A DNA stretch of 64,000 nucleotides. Origin: Micromonospora sonchi (GTDB lineage: Bacteria > Actinomycetota > Actinomycetes > Mycobacteriales > Micromonosporaceae). The position numbers and the translations under genes are program-made. Of this stretch, positions 52,371-62,746 are shown in pieces (positions within the stretch are counted from its first letter, which is position 1; each line of letters begins with the position of its first letter). The DNA is taken from positions 124,001 to 188,000 of the forward strand of contig NZ_BMNB01000002.1 in NCBI RefSeq assembly GCF_014646235.1, read 5' to 3'. The notes under the pieces were generated by a model that worked only from the letters and a program-made list of their open reading frames with translations, was not told the DNA's origin and made no database searches.

Positions 52371-53606
52371 CACCGGGCCACTCCCGGCGGTGTCCACCTC
52401 GGCCGCCAGGGCAGCGAGGTTGCGTGCGGCGTTGAGATCCCGGTCGAGGGTCATGCCGCAGGTGGTGCAGGTGTAGGTGCGCTCGGACAGGACCAGCTTG
52501 GCTTTCACCGCGCCACAGCCCGAGCAGGTCTTCGATGAAGGGAACCAGCGATCGGCTGTCACGAGCCGACCGCCGTTCCATTCAGTCTTGTACGCCAACT
52601 GGCGGCGAACCTCGGCGAACCCGGCGTCGGCGATGTGCCGGGCCAGCCTGCGGTTGCGCAGCATCCCGGCCACATTCAAGTCTTCCACCACGACCGTGCC
52701 GTGGGTGCGGGCGAGCCGGGTGGTGAGCTTGTGCAGGCCGTCACGACGCAGATTGCTCACCCGGGCATGCGCGCGGCCCAGCCGAGCGGATGCCCGGGCC
52801 CACCGCTGCGATGGACGCTGCCCGGTACGCCGATCAGGGCCGATCTTCCGCGACACGGCACGACCGAGCTGACGCAGCCGGGCCTGCGCGGCGGCCAGGT
52901 GACGCGGGTTGTCCACCAGCTCACCGGTGGACAACACCGCCAAGTGCGTGATGCCGACATCCACACCCACCACCGAGCCAGGGCACGCTGGCGCCCGGTT
53001 GGCCCGGTCCACCTCGACGCAGAACGCCACCTGCCACCGGCCGCCGTCACGCCGCACCGTGGCCGACACGATCCGGGCAGTGCCGTTGTCCACACGGCGA
53101 GCCAACTTGCGCGCCGACTCGTGCAGCTTCAACCGGCCCAGCCGGGGCAACACCACATGCTTACGGCCCGGCTCCACCCGGATCGTTCCGGTGGTGAACC
53201 GCACACTCGGTGTGCTGCGGCGACGCGACTTGAACCGAGGAAACCCGACCGGCCGGCCAGCCCGTTCCCCGGTGCGGGAGTCGGACCAGTTCCTCAACCC
53301 GCGAGCGAGAGCGTCCAGGCCGGTGTTGAACGCCTCCTTCGAGCACTCCCGCCACCACGGCGCGACCTCGTCCTTCGCCGCGTTCCACGCCTTCCGCAGC
53401 GCCGGCAGCGACCAGCCGATCGCGGGCGTCAGATCAGCCTCGGCGACCCCGTAGCTACGTTCAGCCGCCCGCTGGCTCATCACCGCCACCACCCGAGCCA
53501 ACGCCCAGTTATGCGCAACCCGAGCCGCCCCCGCATGGGCCAACACCGCCCGCTCCTGAACCGGGGTCAGGTCCAGCGCGTACCGATACGCCTGAATCGT
53601 CTTCAC
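52227..53606 (-). CDS. tnpB: TnpB RNA-guided endonuclease, copy 2
   Basis: 459 residues from GTG 53606, closely similar to copy 1 through the whole length. RuvC acids are kept: SVVGVDVGITHLAVLSTGE, VVVEDLNVAG and MTLDRDLNAARNL, with zinc-ribbon cysteines CSGCGAVK...CTTCG. It stops nine bases earlier than copy 1 relative to the element end (TAA at 52227-52229). The intact nuclease beside a dead transposase implies either recent tnpA loss or continued use of TnpB. Confidence 0.92.
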   Translation of the reverse strand: MKTIQAYRYALDLTPVQERAVLAHAGAARVAHNWALARVVAVMSQRAAERSYGVAEADLTPAIGWSLPALRKAWNAAKDEVAPWWRECSKEAFNTGLDALARGLRNWSDSRTGERAGRPVGFPRFKSRRRSTPSVRFTTGTIRVEPGRKHVVLPRLGRLKLHESARKLARRVDNGTARIVSATVRRDGGRWQVAFCVEVDRANRAPACPGSVVGVDVGITHLAVLSTGELVDNPRHLAAAQARLRQLGRAVSRKIGPDRRTGQRPSQRWARASARLGRAHARVSNLRRDGLHKLTTRLARTHGTVVVEDLNVAGMLRNRRLARHIADAGFAEVRRQLAYKTEWNGGRLVTADRWFPSSKTCSGCGAVKAKLVLSERTYTCTTCGMTLDRDLNAARNLAALAAEVDTAGSGPVAGRGADRKTRVRGQVATKRQPGTATAGQTGTVPPQGRTTDHTLTRAH

Positions 53607-54173
53607 CCGCAGGCGACCTCGACCGCCCGACGGACACGGTTCGCAGCGACATGCCGGCCGTACCGACGGACACACAACGACGCCACCATCTCGGCCACGT
53701 CCCCGACAAGGTCATCATCGACCCCGGCAGCATCGACCACCAGCAGACGACGGCCCTGCGCAGACAACGCGGCCTCCACATACTCGGCACCGAAACGGGC
53801 GAACCGGCCGCAATGCTCGACCACGATCGTGCCCACCGCCGGATCCCGTAACAGGGCGAGGAACTTCTCACGGTGACCGTCACGCGCGGACCCGACCTCG
53901 GTCACCACCCAATCCACCGCAACACCCTGCCCCGTCGCCCACACAGCCACACCCGCCACCTGCCGATCAAGCTCCGCCCTCCGGTCAGCCGACGACACAC
54001 AGGCGTACACCGCGCTCTGCCCCGCAACCGGCGCCGAGCCGGCCAGCGGCTCTCCGACCATGATGAGCCACCCGAGACGATACGTGGGAACAGGAAGCCT
54101 CCCCGCCGCGTACTGCCGCCGCGCAGTCACACACGCGACACCCCTGGGAAGCCGCCCCCTCCTTCAAATTCAC
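53603..54173 (-). pseudogene. tnpA: IS607 TnpA, copy 2, inactivated
   Basis: From GTG 54173 the frame begins VNLKEGAASQG like copy 1 but needs a one-base shift at a GGGG run near codon 11 to continue as TARRQYAAGRLPVPTYRLGWLIMV and then the serine-recombinase domain. There the motif is AVYACVSSADRR: the catalytic Arg of YARVSS is Cys. The 571-base length is one over a multiple of three. Two independent defects make it non-functional. Confidence 0.88.
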
Positions 54174-54230
54174 CCGCCCACCCTGCACCCCAAAGGGCTA
54201 AACAACGCTGACACGCCAGCAGCAGATACC

Positions 54231-54317
54231 CCTGGCGACCACGATTGGGCGTACTGGGACTCGACGATCGTCGACGTGCTCGCCTGGCTCCCGCTGCGTA
54301 CGCGGCCGGCGAGCTGA
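54231..54317 (+). pseudogene. 3' part of the interrupted esterase gene
   Basis: Encodes PGDHDWAYWDSTIVDVLAWLPLRTRPAS and a stop, the family C-terminus with the catalytic-His region (HDWAYWD, usually HEWxYWD). It is separated from the 5' part by IS607 copy 2. Confidence 0.85.
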
Positions 54318-54342
54318 GGCGACGCGGCGAAGGCCGACCGGC

Positions 54343-55212
54343 TCAGCCGGTGGAGGGCCGTGCGACCGGCAGGTCGAAGTACGTCTCCGGCCAGGGCTCG
54401 TCGCGGTACCGGAAGTGCCACCACTCCCGGTCGTAGCCGACGAAGCCGCCGTCGGTCATCAACTGCCGCAGCAGGGCCCGGTTCTCTGTGGCCGTGGCGC
54501 TGATTCCGCGCGCTCCGACGTGCGCCAGCGGGTCGAAACAGTCGAAGCCGGTGCCCATGTCGACGCTGTTGTCGGCGAAGCGCCGGTCACGCGGGGCGGT
54601 GCAGGCGACCAACGGCTGGCCCGGGACGTACCCAGGTTGACCGGGTGCCGGCACGTCGACCAGGGTCAGGTCGACCGTGCTGCCCCGGCTGTGCGCGCTG
54701 GGTGCACCGAGGTAGCCCTGGTCGAACAGGTCGGCCTTGGCCACCCGGGGATAGAACTCTGCCTTCATCTGCTGCTCGTGCGGGCGGCGGAACCAGGTCA
54801 GGAAGTCCTGCACCGCACGTTGGGGGCGGTAGCAGTCGTAAACCTTCAGGCTGCGGCCCACGGTCAGGGCGGCGTCCTGCACCCGGCGCAGCGCCGCGGC
54901 GGCCGGACCGGTGAGCAGACACAGTGGTTCCGGATAGCCGACGACGGCCCGGCCGACGAAGTTGTGCGCGGTGGCGTAGCGGATTTCGGTCTGGATCCGT
55001 GGATCCACGTCCGACAGCACCACGAAGCCGGGCCGCCCCGACGGCGACGCCTGCAGTGACGGCTGCGGCTGCTCCCGCACGCACCCACCGAGCAGTCCCG
55101 CCCCGGCCAGCATCCCCACCGCCACCCTGACTCCGATCCGTCGCCCGCCTCGCCGGGCCACCTGGCGGCTCGACCGCGGCATCGGCCGGGTACGGCGGGC
55201 CACGGCGGTCAC
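54343..55212 (-). CDS. D-alanyl-D-alanine dipeptidase-like lipoprotein (VanX/M15 family)
   Basis: 289 residues from GTG 55212, overlapping the carboxypeptidase stop as GTGA. The N-terminus is long and basic, then a lipoprotein signal ends LLGGC. VanX-type zinc ligands are in SAHSRGSTVDLTLVD (His and Asp of SxHxxGxxxD) and REWWHFRY (catalytic Glu, ligand His). SLKVYDCYRPQRAVQDFL carries the conserved Arg. It should cleave D-Ala-D-Ala dipeptides at the cell surface. The order with two D,D-carboxypeptidase genes upstream suggests cell-wall D-Ala recycling or a glycopeptide-type response. Confidence 0.9.
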   Translation of the reverse strand: MTAVARRTRPMPRSSRQVARRGGRRIGVRVAVGMLAGAGLLGGCVREQPQPSLQASPSGRPGFVVLSDVDPRIQTEIRYATAHNFVGRAVVGYPEPLCLLTGPAAAALRRVQDAALTVGRSLKVYDCYRPQRAVQDFLTWFRRPHEQQMKAEFYPRVAKADLFDQGYLGAPSAHSRGSTVDLTLVDVPAPGQPGYVPGQPLVACTAPRDRRFADNSVDMGTGFDCFDPLAHVGARGISATATENRALLRQLMTDGGFVGYDREWWHFRYRDEPWPETYFDLPVARPSTG

Positions 55213-56447
55213 CTGCCGCGGATGGCGGCGGCCCGGCGCCGGCGGCGGGCGATCAGGGCACTCGCGAGCAGGGTGAGGCCGGCGGCGAGGACGACGAGCG
55301 AGACGGATCGCAGTTGTCCGGCGAACGCCCGCCGACCGGAGGCCTCGGCACCGGCGGCACCGCCGGGCAGCGCCTGCGGCGGCACCGAGGCGGGCGGCGC
55401 GGAGGCGGTGGTGGCGCCCGGGCGCACCAACGCGCCGACCGAGGCGTCCCGGGGCAGGGCGAAGCCCCAGTCGAGCAGGGCGGCACCCTGTTCCCAGCCA
55501 CGCTGGTCGACGACGTCCGCCCCGAGCAGGGTGACCACCAGTCGGCGACCACCGCGCTCGGCGGCGCCGACGTAGGTGTGCCGGGCCAGGTCGGTGTAGC
55601 CGGTCTTGCCGCCCAGCGCCCCCGGGTAGTGGTACAGCAGCTGGTTGTCGTTGTCGATGGTGAAGCCCTTGGCGCGCTGCCTCGGCTGGGCCGGGATGGT
55701 CGCCTCCCGGGTCGCCACGTAGCGCCGGAAACGGGCGTCGTCGAAACAGACCCGGGCGATCAGGGCCAGGTCGTACGCGCTGGTGAACTGCCCCGGGCCG
55801 TCCAGACCGGAGGGGGTGGCGGCGTGGGTCTGGTACGCACCGAGCCGGCGGGCCTGCTCGTTCATCTCCCGCAACCCGCCGGTCATGCCGTCCGCTCCGC
55901 CGCCGAGCCGGGCCAGCGCGTTGGCCACCTCGTTGCCCGATCGCAGCAGCAGGCCCAGCCACAGCGTCTCGACGCGGTACCGCCCACCCTCCACCAGCCC
56001 CACGGCCGAACTGCCCGGCTCGATGTCGAGGTCACCGGCGGTGATCGTGACGACCTCGGCCGGGTCCAAGCGAGGCAGCATGGTCGCGGCCAGCAGCAGC
56101 TTCTGCACGCTGGCCGGCGTCGCGTACTCGTGCGGACCACAACCGCCCAGCACCTCGCCGGTCTCCAGGTCAGCCACCAGCCACGAGGTGGCGGCCACCC
56201 GGGGCGGCGCCGGTGCCCCCGACGGTACGACCAGCCCGGCGGTGGCCAGCTGGGCGCCGCCCACCGCCCGCTGCACCGGATCCGGCGACGGCGCCACCGG
56301 CCGGTACGGCGCGGGCGCGGGCGGCGGCGGGCGCGGGCACGGCACCGGGGCGGCTGCGCGGGCACCGGTCGCGGGCGCCAGCGGCGACGTCATGAGCGCC
56401 GCGGTCACCGCGACGGCGAGGCGATTGACTCTCACATCCAGTGACAC
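55209..56447 (-). CDS. D-alanyl-D-alanine carboxypeptidase (S11 PBP), copy A
   Basis: 412 residues. A signal peptide and Pro/Ala-rich linker precede the penicillin-binding domain: PASVQKLLLAATML (SxxK), RSGNEVANALARLGGG (SGN) and ALGGKTGYTDLARHTYVGA (KTG). The C-terminus has one membrane helix (VSLVVLAAGLTLLASALI) followed by basic residues, so the enzyme is membrane-anchored and faces outward. It trims the terminal D-Ala of peptidoglycan stems. It is very similar along its length to the next gene upstream (56560), implying tandem duplication. Confidence 0.93.
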   Translation of the reverse strand: MSLDVRVNRLAVAVTAALMTSPLAPATGARAAAPVPCPRPPPPAPAPYRPVAPSPDPVQRAVGGAQLATAGLVVPSGAPAPPRVAATSWLVADLETGEVLGGCGPHEYATPASVQKLLLAATMLPRLDPAEVVTITAGDLDIEPGSSAVGLVEGGRYRVETLWLGLLLRSGNEVANALARLGGGADGMTGGLREMNEQARRLGAYQTHAATPSGLDGPGQFTSAYDLALIARVCFDDARFRRYVATREATIPAQPRQRAKGFTIDNDNQLLYHYPGALGGKTGYTDLARHTYVGAAERGGRRLVVTLLGADVVDQRGWEQGAALLDWGFALPRDASVGALVRPGATTASAPPASVPPQALPGGAAGAEASGRRAFAGQLRSVSLVVLAAGLTLLASALIARRRRRAAAIRGR

Positions 56448-56559
56448 TATCGGGTGATTTCCGGTAGGTCCGGCGAATCGACCAGCACGCAGGTTCCCGG
56501 TCTGTCGAGACGATCAGCGCAGCGCTACGACTGCTCCCCCGGCAGTTGTCACAGCCGCG

Positions 56560-57921
56560 CTACGGCTCGTCGGATCCGGTGCGGCGTCCCGGAACTCGCA
56601 CCGGGCCGCCGCTCGTCTGGCTGGTCCGGCCCCGCCGACCGGCGAGCACGGCCAGCCCGATCGCGGCCAGGCCGACCGCCAGCGCCACCAGCGTTCCGGT
56701 GCCCGGCGCGTCGTCGAGCGCGGCCGAGGCGTTGGGGTCCGTCGACGGCGCGTCGCCCGGCTGCGGCGCGTCGGGCCCGGCCGTCGGAGGCGCGTCCAGC
56801 TCCCCCGGTTCCACCAGCCGACCCACCGCGCTCGCCGGCGGCAGCGAGAACCCCCAGTCGAGCAACGCGGCACCCTGTTCCCAACCGCGCAGCGGCCGGG
56901 GCTCGGCACCGAGCAGCGTCACGACCAGGCGACGGCCGTCGCGCTCGGCGGCGCCGACGTAGGTGTGCCGGGCGTAGTCGGTGAAGCCGGTCTTCCCGCC
57001 CAGCGCACCGGGATAGCGGTAGATCAACTGGTTCTCGTTCTGGATCTCGAAGCCCTTGCCGCGCAGTGCCTTCTGGGCCGGGATCCGGGTTCGCTCGGTG
57101 AGCGCGTACCGGCGGAAGGCCGGGTCGGCGAAGCAGGCGCGGGCGATCAGCGCCAGGTCGTACGCGCTGGTGAACTGCCCCGCGGCGTCCAACCCGGACG
57201 GGGTGACCGCGCGGGTCTGCAACGCGCCGAGCCGGCGGGCCTGCTCGTTCATCGCCCGTACCCCGCCGGCCGCCCCGTCCGGCCCACCGCCGAGGCGGGC
57301 CAGCGCGTTCGCCGCCTCGTTGCCGGACTGCAACAGCAGCCCCAGCCACAGGGTCCGCACCGGGTAACGACCGCCGGCGAGCAGTCCGACGGCCGAGCTG
57401 CCCGGCGCGATGTCCAGGTCCTCGCGGGTGACCGTGACGACGGCGTCCGGGTCGAGCCGGGACAGCATGGTCGCGGCCAGCAGCAGCTTCTGCACGCTGG
57501 CCGGCGTGGCGTACTCGTGCGGGCCGCAACCGCCCAGCACCTCGCCGCTGTCCAGGTCGGCCACCAACCAGGAGGTCGCGGTCACCTTGGGCGGCGTCGG
57601 CGCGTTCGGCGGCACGACGAGCCCCGGGGTGGCCAGCGCGTCCCCGCCGACGACCAGGTGCTCCGGTGTGGACGGCGGTGGCGTGGGTCGCGGCGATCGC
57701 GTCACCTTCGGCGCCACCGCCCTCGGGCAGGGCAGCGCCGCCGCGCCGCCCGCCCCCGCAGGGGTGGCCGTCGCCGCGTTGGTCGCCGCCACGGAGACGA
57801 ATCCGGCGGTGGCCGGCGCCACGGCGGCGACACGTTCGGTGGCGGCCGCGACACCCCCGGTCGCGGGGATCGTCGCGAACGCGAGGACGACGGGGGCGAC
57901 CGCCAGGGCCCGGACTGTCAT
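56560..57921 (-). CDS. D-alanyl-D-alanine carboxypeptidase (S11 PBP), copy B
   Basis: 453 residues from ATG 57921 (ATG 57942 is less likely). It has a signal peptide and a longer Ala/Pro linker, then the same domain as copy A: PASVQKLLLAATML, QSGNEAANALARLGGG and ALGGKTGFTDYARHTYVGA. The C-terminal linker (DAPQPGDAPSTDPNASAALDDA) and helix TLVALAVGLAAIGLAVLAG differ from copy A. The 112-base gap to copy A shows no clear terminator. The domain is near-identical around the active site, while the tails are unrelated, suggesting different localisation. Confidence 0.92.
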   Translation of the reverse strand: MTVRALAVAPVVLAFATIPATGGVAAATERVAAVAPATAGFVSVAATNAATATPAGAGGAAALPCPRAVAPKVTRSPRPTPPPSTPEHLVVGGDALATPGLVVPPNAPTPPKVTATSWLVADLDSGEVLGGCGPHEYATPASVQKLLLAATMLSRLDPDAVVTVTREDLDIAPGSSAVGLLAGGRYPVRTLWLGLLLQSGNEAANALARLGGGPDGAAGGVRAMNEQARRLGALQTRAVTPSGLDAAGQFTSAYDLALIARACFADPAFRRYALTERTRIPAQKALRGKGFEIQNENQLIYRYPGALGGKTGFTDYARHTYVGAAERDGRRLVVTLLGAEPRPLRGWEQGAALLDWGFSLPPASAVGRLVEPGELDAPPTAGPDAPQPGDAPSTDPNASAALDDAPGTGTLVALAVGLAAIGLAVLAGRRGRTSQTSGGPVRVPGRRTGSDEP

Positions 57922-58033
57922 GAACACGCAGCCTAACCGCAAGATCGGCGCAGTTCAGGGCCGGGGCGGCAGCGGTACCGCTGACCACAGCGCCGGGCCG
58001 CTCGGCGAGGGCGGCGACCGGACCAGGCGACGG

Positions 58034-58753
58034 TCACGGCCCGAGCCCGCCCAGGTAGTCGTGCAGCGCCGCCGACGCGGCCAGTCGCCGCAGGCTGCGC
58101 CGGTGCAGGTCCTGCTCGCGGCGGGCCAGCTCCGCGCGGACCCGCTGCGGGCTGCCGGTGGTCCGCATCTCGTCGAGCACGGCCTCGATGATGTCGAAGG
58201 GGTAGGCGCCCCGGCGCAACAGTGTCACCACCTGGGCGGCGCGCACCTCGGCCTCGTCGTACACCCGGTATCCGGTGCCCGGCTCGCGAACCGGCCGGAG
58301 CAGGCCGCGGGCCTCCCAGAAGCGAAGCTGTGAGGTGCGGACCCCGACCAGGTCGGCCACCGCACCGACGCGTACCGCGCGGCGTGGCGCGGCGACCGGC
58401 GGGCTGGTCACCACCGTCTCGAACGCGCCGAGCACCCGACGGATCTCGGCGCGCTCGCGGTCCAGCTCGGCGTGGCCGGCGTCGAGCGCCGCCAGCGCCG
58501 TCGGCAGGTCGCCCCCGTGCACCGCAGACATGATCTCCCGGGTACGCGCCCAGCCGTGTCCCTCGGCCATCGTCCGAGCCACGGCGAGCGCCCGGGCGTG
58601 CGCCTCGGTGAAGATCCGGTAGCCGCTCGCCGTGCGCTCGACCGACGGCAGCACACCGAGATCGACGTAGTTGCGCACCTGCTGCACAGAGATGCCGACC
58701 GTCGCGGCGAGGTCGACCGCCCGCAGTCGCCGGTTGCTTCCGCGATCCGTCAC
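58034..58753 (-). CDS. MerR-family regulator with two HTH domains
   Basis: 239 residues. The N-terminal MerR helix-turn-helix is AVDLAATVGISVQQVRNYVDLGVLPSVERTASGYRIFTEAHARAL. A second, complete one is at about residues 128-175: VGAVADLVGVRTSQLRFWEARGLLRPVREPGTGYRVYDEAEVRAAQVV. Helical linkers follow each. Two MerR domains in one chain could act as a built-in dimer or bind two sites. It is divergent from the UvrA-like gene across about 180 bases, so it probably controls that gene. Confidence 0.88.
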   Translation of the reverse strand: MTDRGSNRRLRAVDLAATVGISVQQVRNYVDLGVLPSVERTASGYRIFTEAHARALAVARTMAEGHGWARTREIMSAVHGGDLPTALAALDAGHAELDRERAEIRRVLGAFETVVTSPPVAAPRRAVRVGAVADLVGVRTSQLRFWEARGLLRPVREPGTGYRVYDEAEVRAAQVVTLLRRGAYPFDIIEAVLDEMRTTGSPQRVRAELARREQDLHRRSLRRLAASAALHDYLGGLGP

Positions 58754-58846
58754 CCGGGCAGCCTAGCTCTTCCACGTCGTTTGAGACTTTCACGCCCGTA
58801 TCGCCATCGCTCCCAGCACAGCCGGCGCGAAACCCTCCACATGGTG

Positions 58847-58866
58847 TTTAATGAGACAATTTAATG
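58847..58866 (+). promoter_or_regulatory. Direct repeat in the merR/uvrA-like divergent promoter region
   Basis: TTTAATG occurs at 58847-58853 and 58860-58866, 13 bases apart. It lies in an AT-rich island 65 bases upstream of the UvrA-like start, in otherwise GC-rich DNA. It is a candidate site for the double MerR protein or overlaps the -10 region. Confidence 0.4.
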
Positions 58867-58930
58867 CGGCCAGGCCAGCCCAAGCCCGTTCCGGGCGAGA
58901 AGTCCGTTCCTCACCTCGCGAAGGGTTCGC

Positions 58931-61204
<2,274 letters not shown>

Positions 61205-61213
61205 GCAGCAGAC

Positions 61214-61277
61214 CCGCGATCTGGGAATTTCTGTCGCTCATGGAGATCCACCAACGACGGAAATCCCTGGATCGCGG
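61214..61277. repeat. Imperfect inverted repeat between convergent genes
   Basis: CCGCGATCTGGGAATTTCTG at the left pairs with the right arm around CGACGGAAATCCCTGGATCG with a few mismatches. It lies just after the UvrA-like stop and before the convergent phosphatase, so it may act as a bidirectional terminator. The design is like the GATCTTGCA repeats, but the sequence is different. Confidence 0.6.
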
Positions 61278-61347
61278 CGGGCCGTTCGGCGGCGGGACTG
61301 CCCGCGGGGGCGGGCCGGGTCGGCGGTGGGCCGACTGCCTGCGCTGT

Positions 61348-61758
61348 TCAGGTCAGCCGGCGCAGCCAGCGACGCTGCCAGGGGGTTTCCACCGCGCGGG
61401 GTCGGTAGGCGGCGCGGACCCAGTCGACCGCGCGGTCGGCGGGCAGTCCGTCGAGGATCGCGAGCGCGGCCAGCGCGGTGCCGGTCCGGCCCGTGCCGCC
61501 CCGGCAGGCCACCTCCACCCGCTGGCCCGCGTACCCGCGCCGCAGCGCCTCACGCAGCGCGTCCAGGGCGTCCGCCCGGTCCACCGGCACCCAGAAGTCC
61601 GGCCACCGCAGCCGCCGGTACGCCCACTGCGGCGACGGACCCGGCGCAAGCAGCAGACTGAAGTCGGCCGGCGACGCCGGATCCGCGATGCGCCGCCCCC
61701 GCACCCGTACGCCCCCGGGCAGCTCGACCACCCCGACCGTGTCCACCCAGTCGCCCAT
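61348..61758 (-). CDS. Tyrosine/dual-specificity phosphatase-like protein
   Basis: 136 residues from ATG 61758. The phosphatase loop is VACRGGTGRTGTALAAL, a CX5R motif with Cys and Arg present, although the usual HC is AC. A short alpha/beta core surrounds it (VRVRGRRIADPASPADFSLLLA, PDFWVPVDRADALDALREAL). It may dephosphorylate proteins or a small molecule. The frame stays open upstream, but the ATG has the most family-like length. Confidence 0.8.
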   Translation of the reverse strand: MGDWVDTVGVVELPGGVRVRGRRIADPASPADFSLLLAPGPSPQWAYRRLRWPDFWVPVDRADALDALREALRRGYAGQRVEVACRGGTGRTGTALAALAILDGLPADRAVDWVRAAYRPRAVETPWQRRWLRRLT

Positions 61759-61805
61759 CCCAGCAGTATCGGCGAAGAACCTGGTACCGGAGGCACCAGC
61801 AGCGG

Positions 61806-62606
61806 TCAGCGGGGTAGGTCCTGGTCGGGGCGGTGGGTCCCGTCGACCCAGGCGCTGCGGTAGATGGTGCCCCGGCCATGCGGGTCGGGCACACCGCTCG
61901 GCGTCACGTCGGTCAACCCGGCACCGCTGTCGTTGGACCGGAGGCCACCGGCCCGCCGCGAGCGGCGCAGCCGGGTGACCACGAACCAGACCAACCCGAT
62001 CACGCAGGCGACGATGACCAGGTTCTGCAGGATCCCGGCGTACCCCTCGACCAGGTGCCAGTTGTCGCCGAGCAGGTACCCGGCCAGCACAAAAACGGTG
62101 TTCCAGATCAGGCTGCCCAGCGTGGTGTAGACGACGAAGGTGAGCACCGGCATCCGCTCCACGCCGGCCGGAATGGAGATCATGCTCCGGAAGATCGGAA
62201 TCATCCGGCCGAAGAAGACGGCCTTGACGCCGTGCCGCAGGAACCACTCCTCGGTCCGATCGACGTCGCTGAGTTTCACCAGCGGCAGCCGCGCCGCGAT
62301 CGCCCGCGTCCGCTCCCGCCCCAACGCCGCGCCGATCCAGTACAACGCCAGCGCCCCGACCAGCGAGCCGAGGGTGGTCCAGAAGATCGCCCCGATGACG
62401 CTCATCCGGCCCTGCGCCGCGACGAACCCGGCCAGCGGCAGGATGACCTCGCTCGGAATCGGCGGGAAGAGATTCTCCAACGCCACCGCCAGCCCCGCGC
62501 CCGGGCCGCCGAGCCGCTCCACCAGATCGGTGACGAAACCGACGAGGCCGTCCTGGGGCGGCCCGGACCGGCCGGGCTCTTCGGCGGCGTACGGAAAGAG
62601 AATCAT
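61806..62606 (-). CDS. DedA family membrane protein
   Basis: 266 residues from ATG 62606. It has the DedA/SNARE-associated domain signatures ALENLFPPIPSEVILPLAGFVAAQGRMS and FFGRMIPIFRSMISIPAGVERMPVLTFVVYTTLGSLIWNTVFVLAGYLLGDNW. These proteins handle undecaprenyl phosphate or phospholipid translocation. A longer C-terminal cytoplasmic tail ends THRPDQDLPR. It lies 47 bases upstream of the phosphatase gene on the same strand. Confidence 0.9.
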   Translation of the reverse strand: MILFPYAAEEPGRSGPPQDGLVGFVTDLVERLGGPGAGLAVALENLFPPIPSEVILPLAGFVAAQGRMSVIGAIFWTTLGSLVGALALYWIGAALGRERTRAIAARLPLVKLSDVDRTEEWFLRHGVKAVFFGRMIPIFRSMISIPAGVERMPVLTFVVYTTLGSLIWNTVFVLAGYLLGDNWHLVEGYAGILQNLVIVACVIGLVWFVVTRLRRSRRAGGLRSNDSGAGLTDVTPSGVPDPHGRGTIYRSAWVDGTHRPDQDLPR

Positions 62607-62746
62607 GCTCCCTACGCTACGAACTGAGCCCGCGGACCGCTCAACCGGTATCGGCTCCGTGCGACGACAAGGCTCTACGCTGCGCAAGCGGGGAGGCGAC
62701 GTCCTATGTATCCCGTCACGGCGCGGAGAGCCCGACCCGACGTCGG

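Larger units (their letters stand above)
52218..54230 (-). mobile_element. IS607-family transposon with tnpB, copy 2, inserted in an esterase gene
   Basis: About 2.0 kb. The left end is CCGTTACC, as in copy 1, and CC dinucleotides occur at both borders (52218-52219 and 54229-54230). Joining the flanks there gives an in-frame esterase (DFS then PGDHDWAYWD). tnpB is intact while tnpA is broken by a frameshift and a catalytic substitution, so this copy cannot move without help. The orientation is opposite to the host esterase. Confidence 0.85.

Noticed and set aside
57938..57975. Third copy of the GATCTTGCA inverted repeat near 57940
   Set aside because: Only CGCAAGATCGGCG-like bases are seen; there is no matching opposite arm, so it is not supported.
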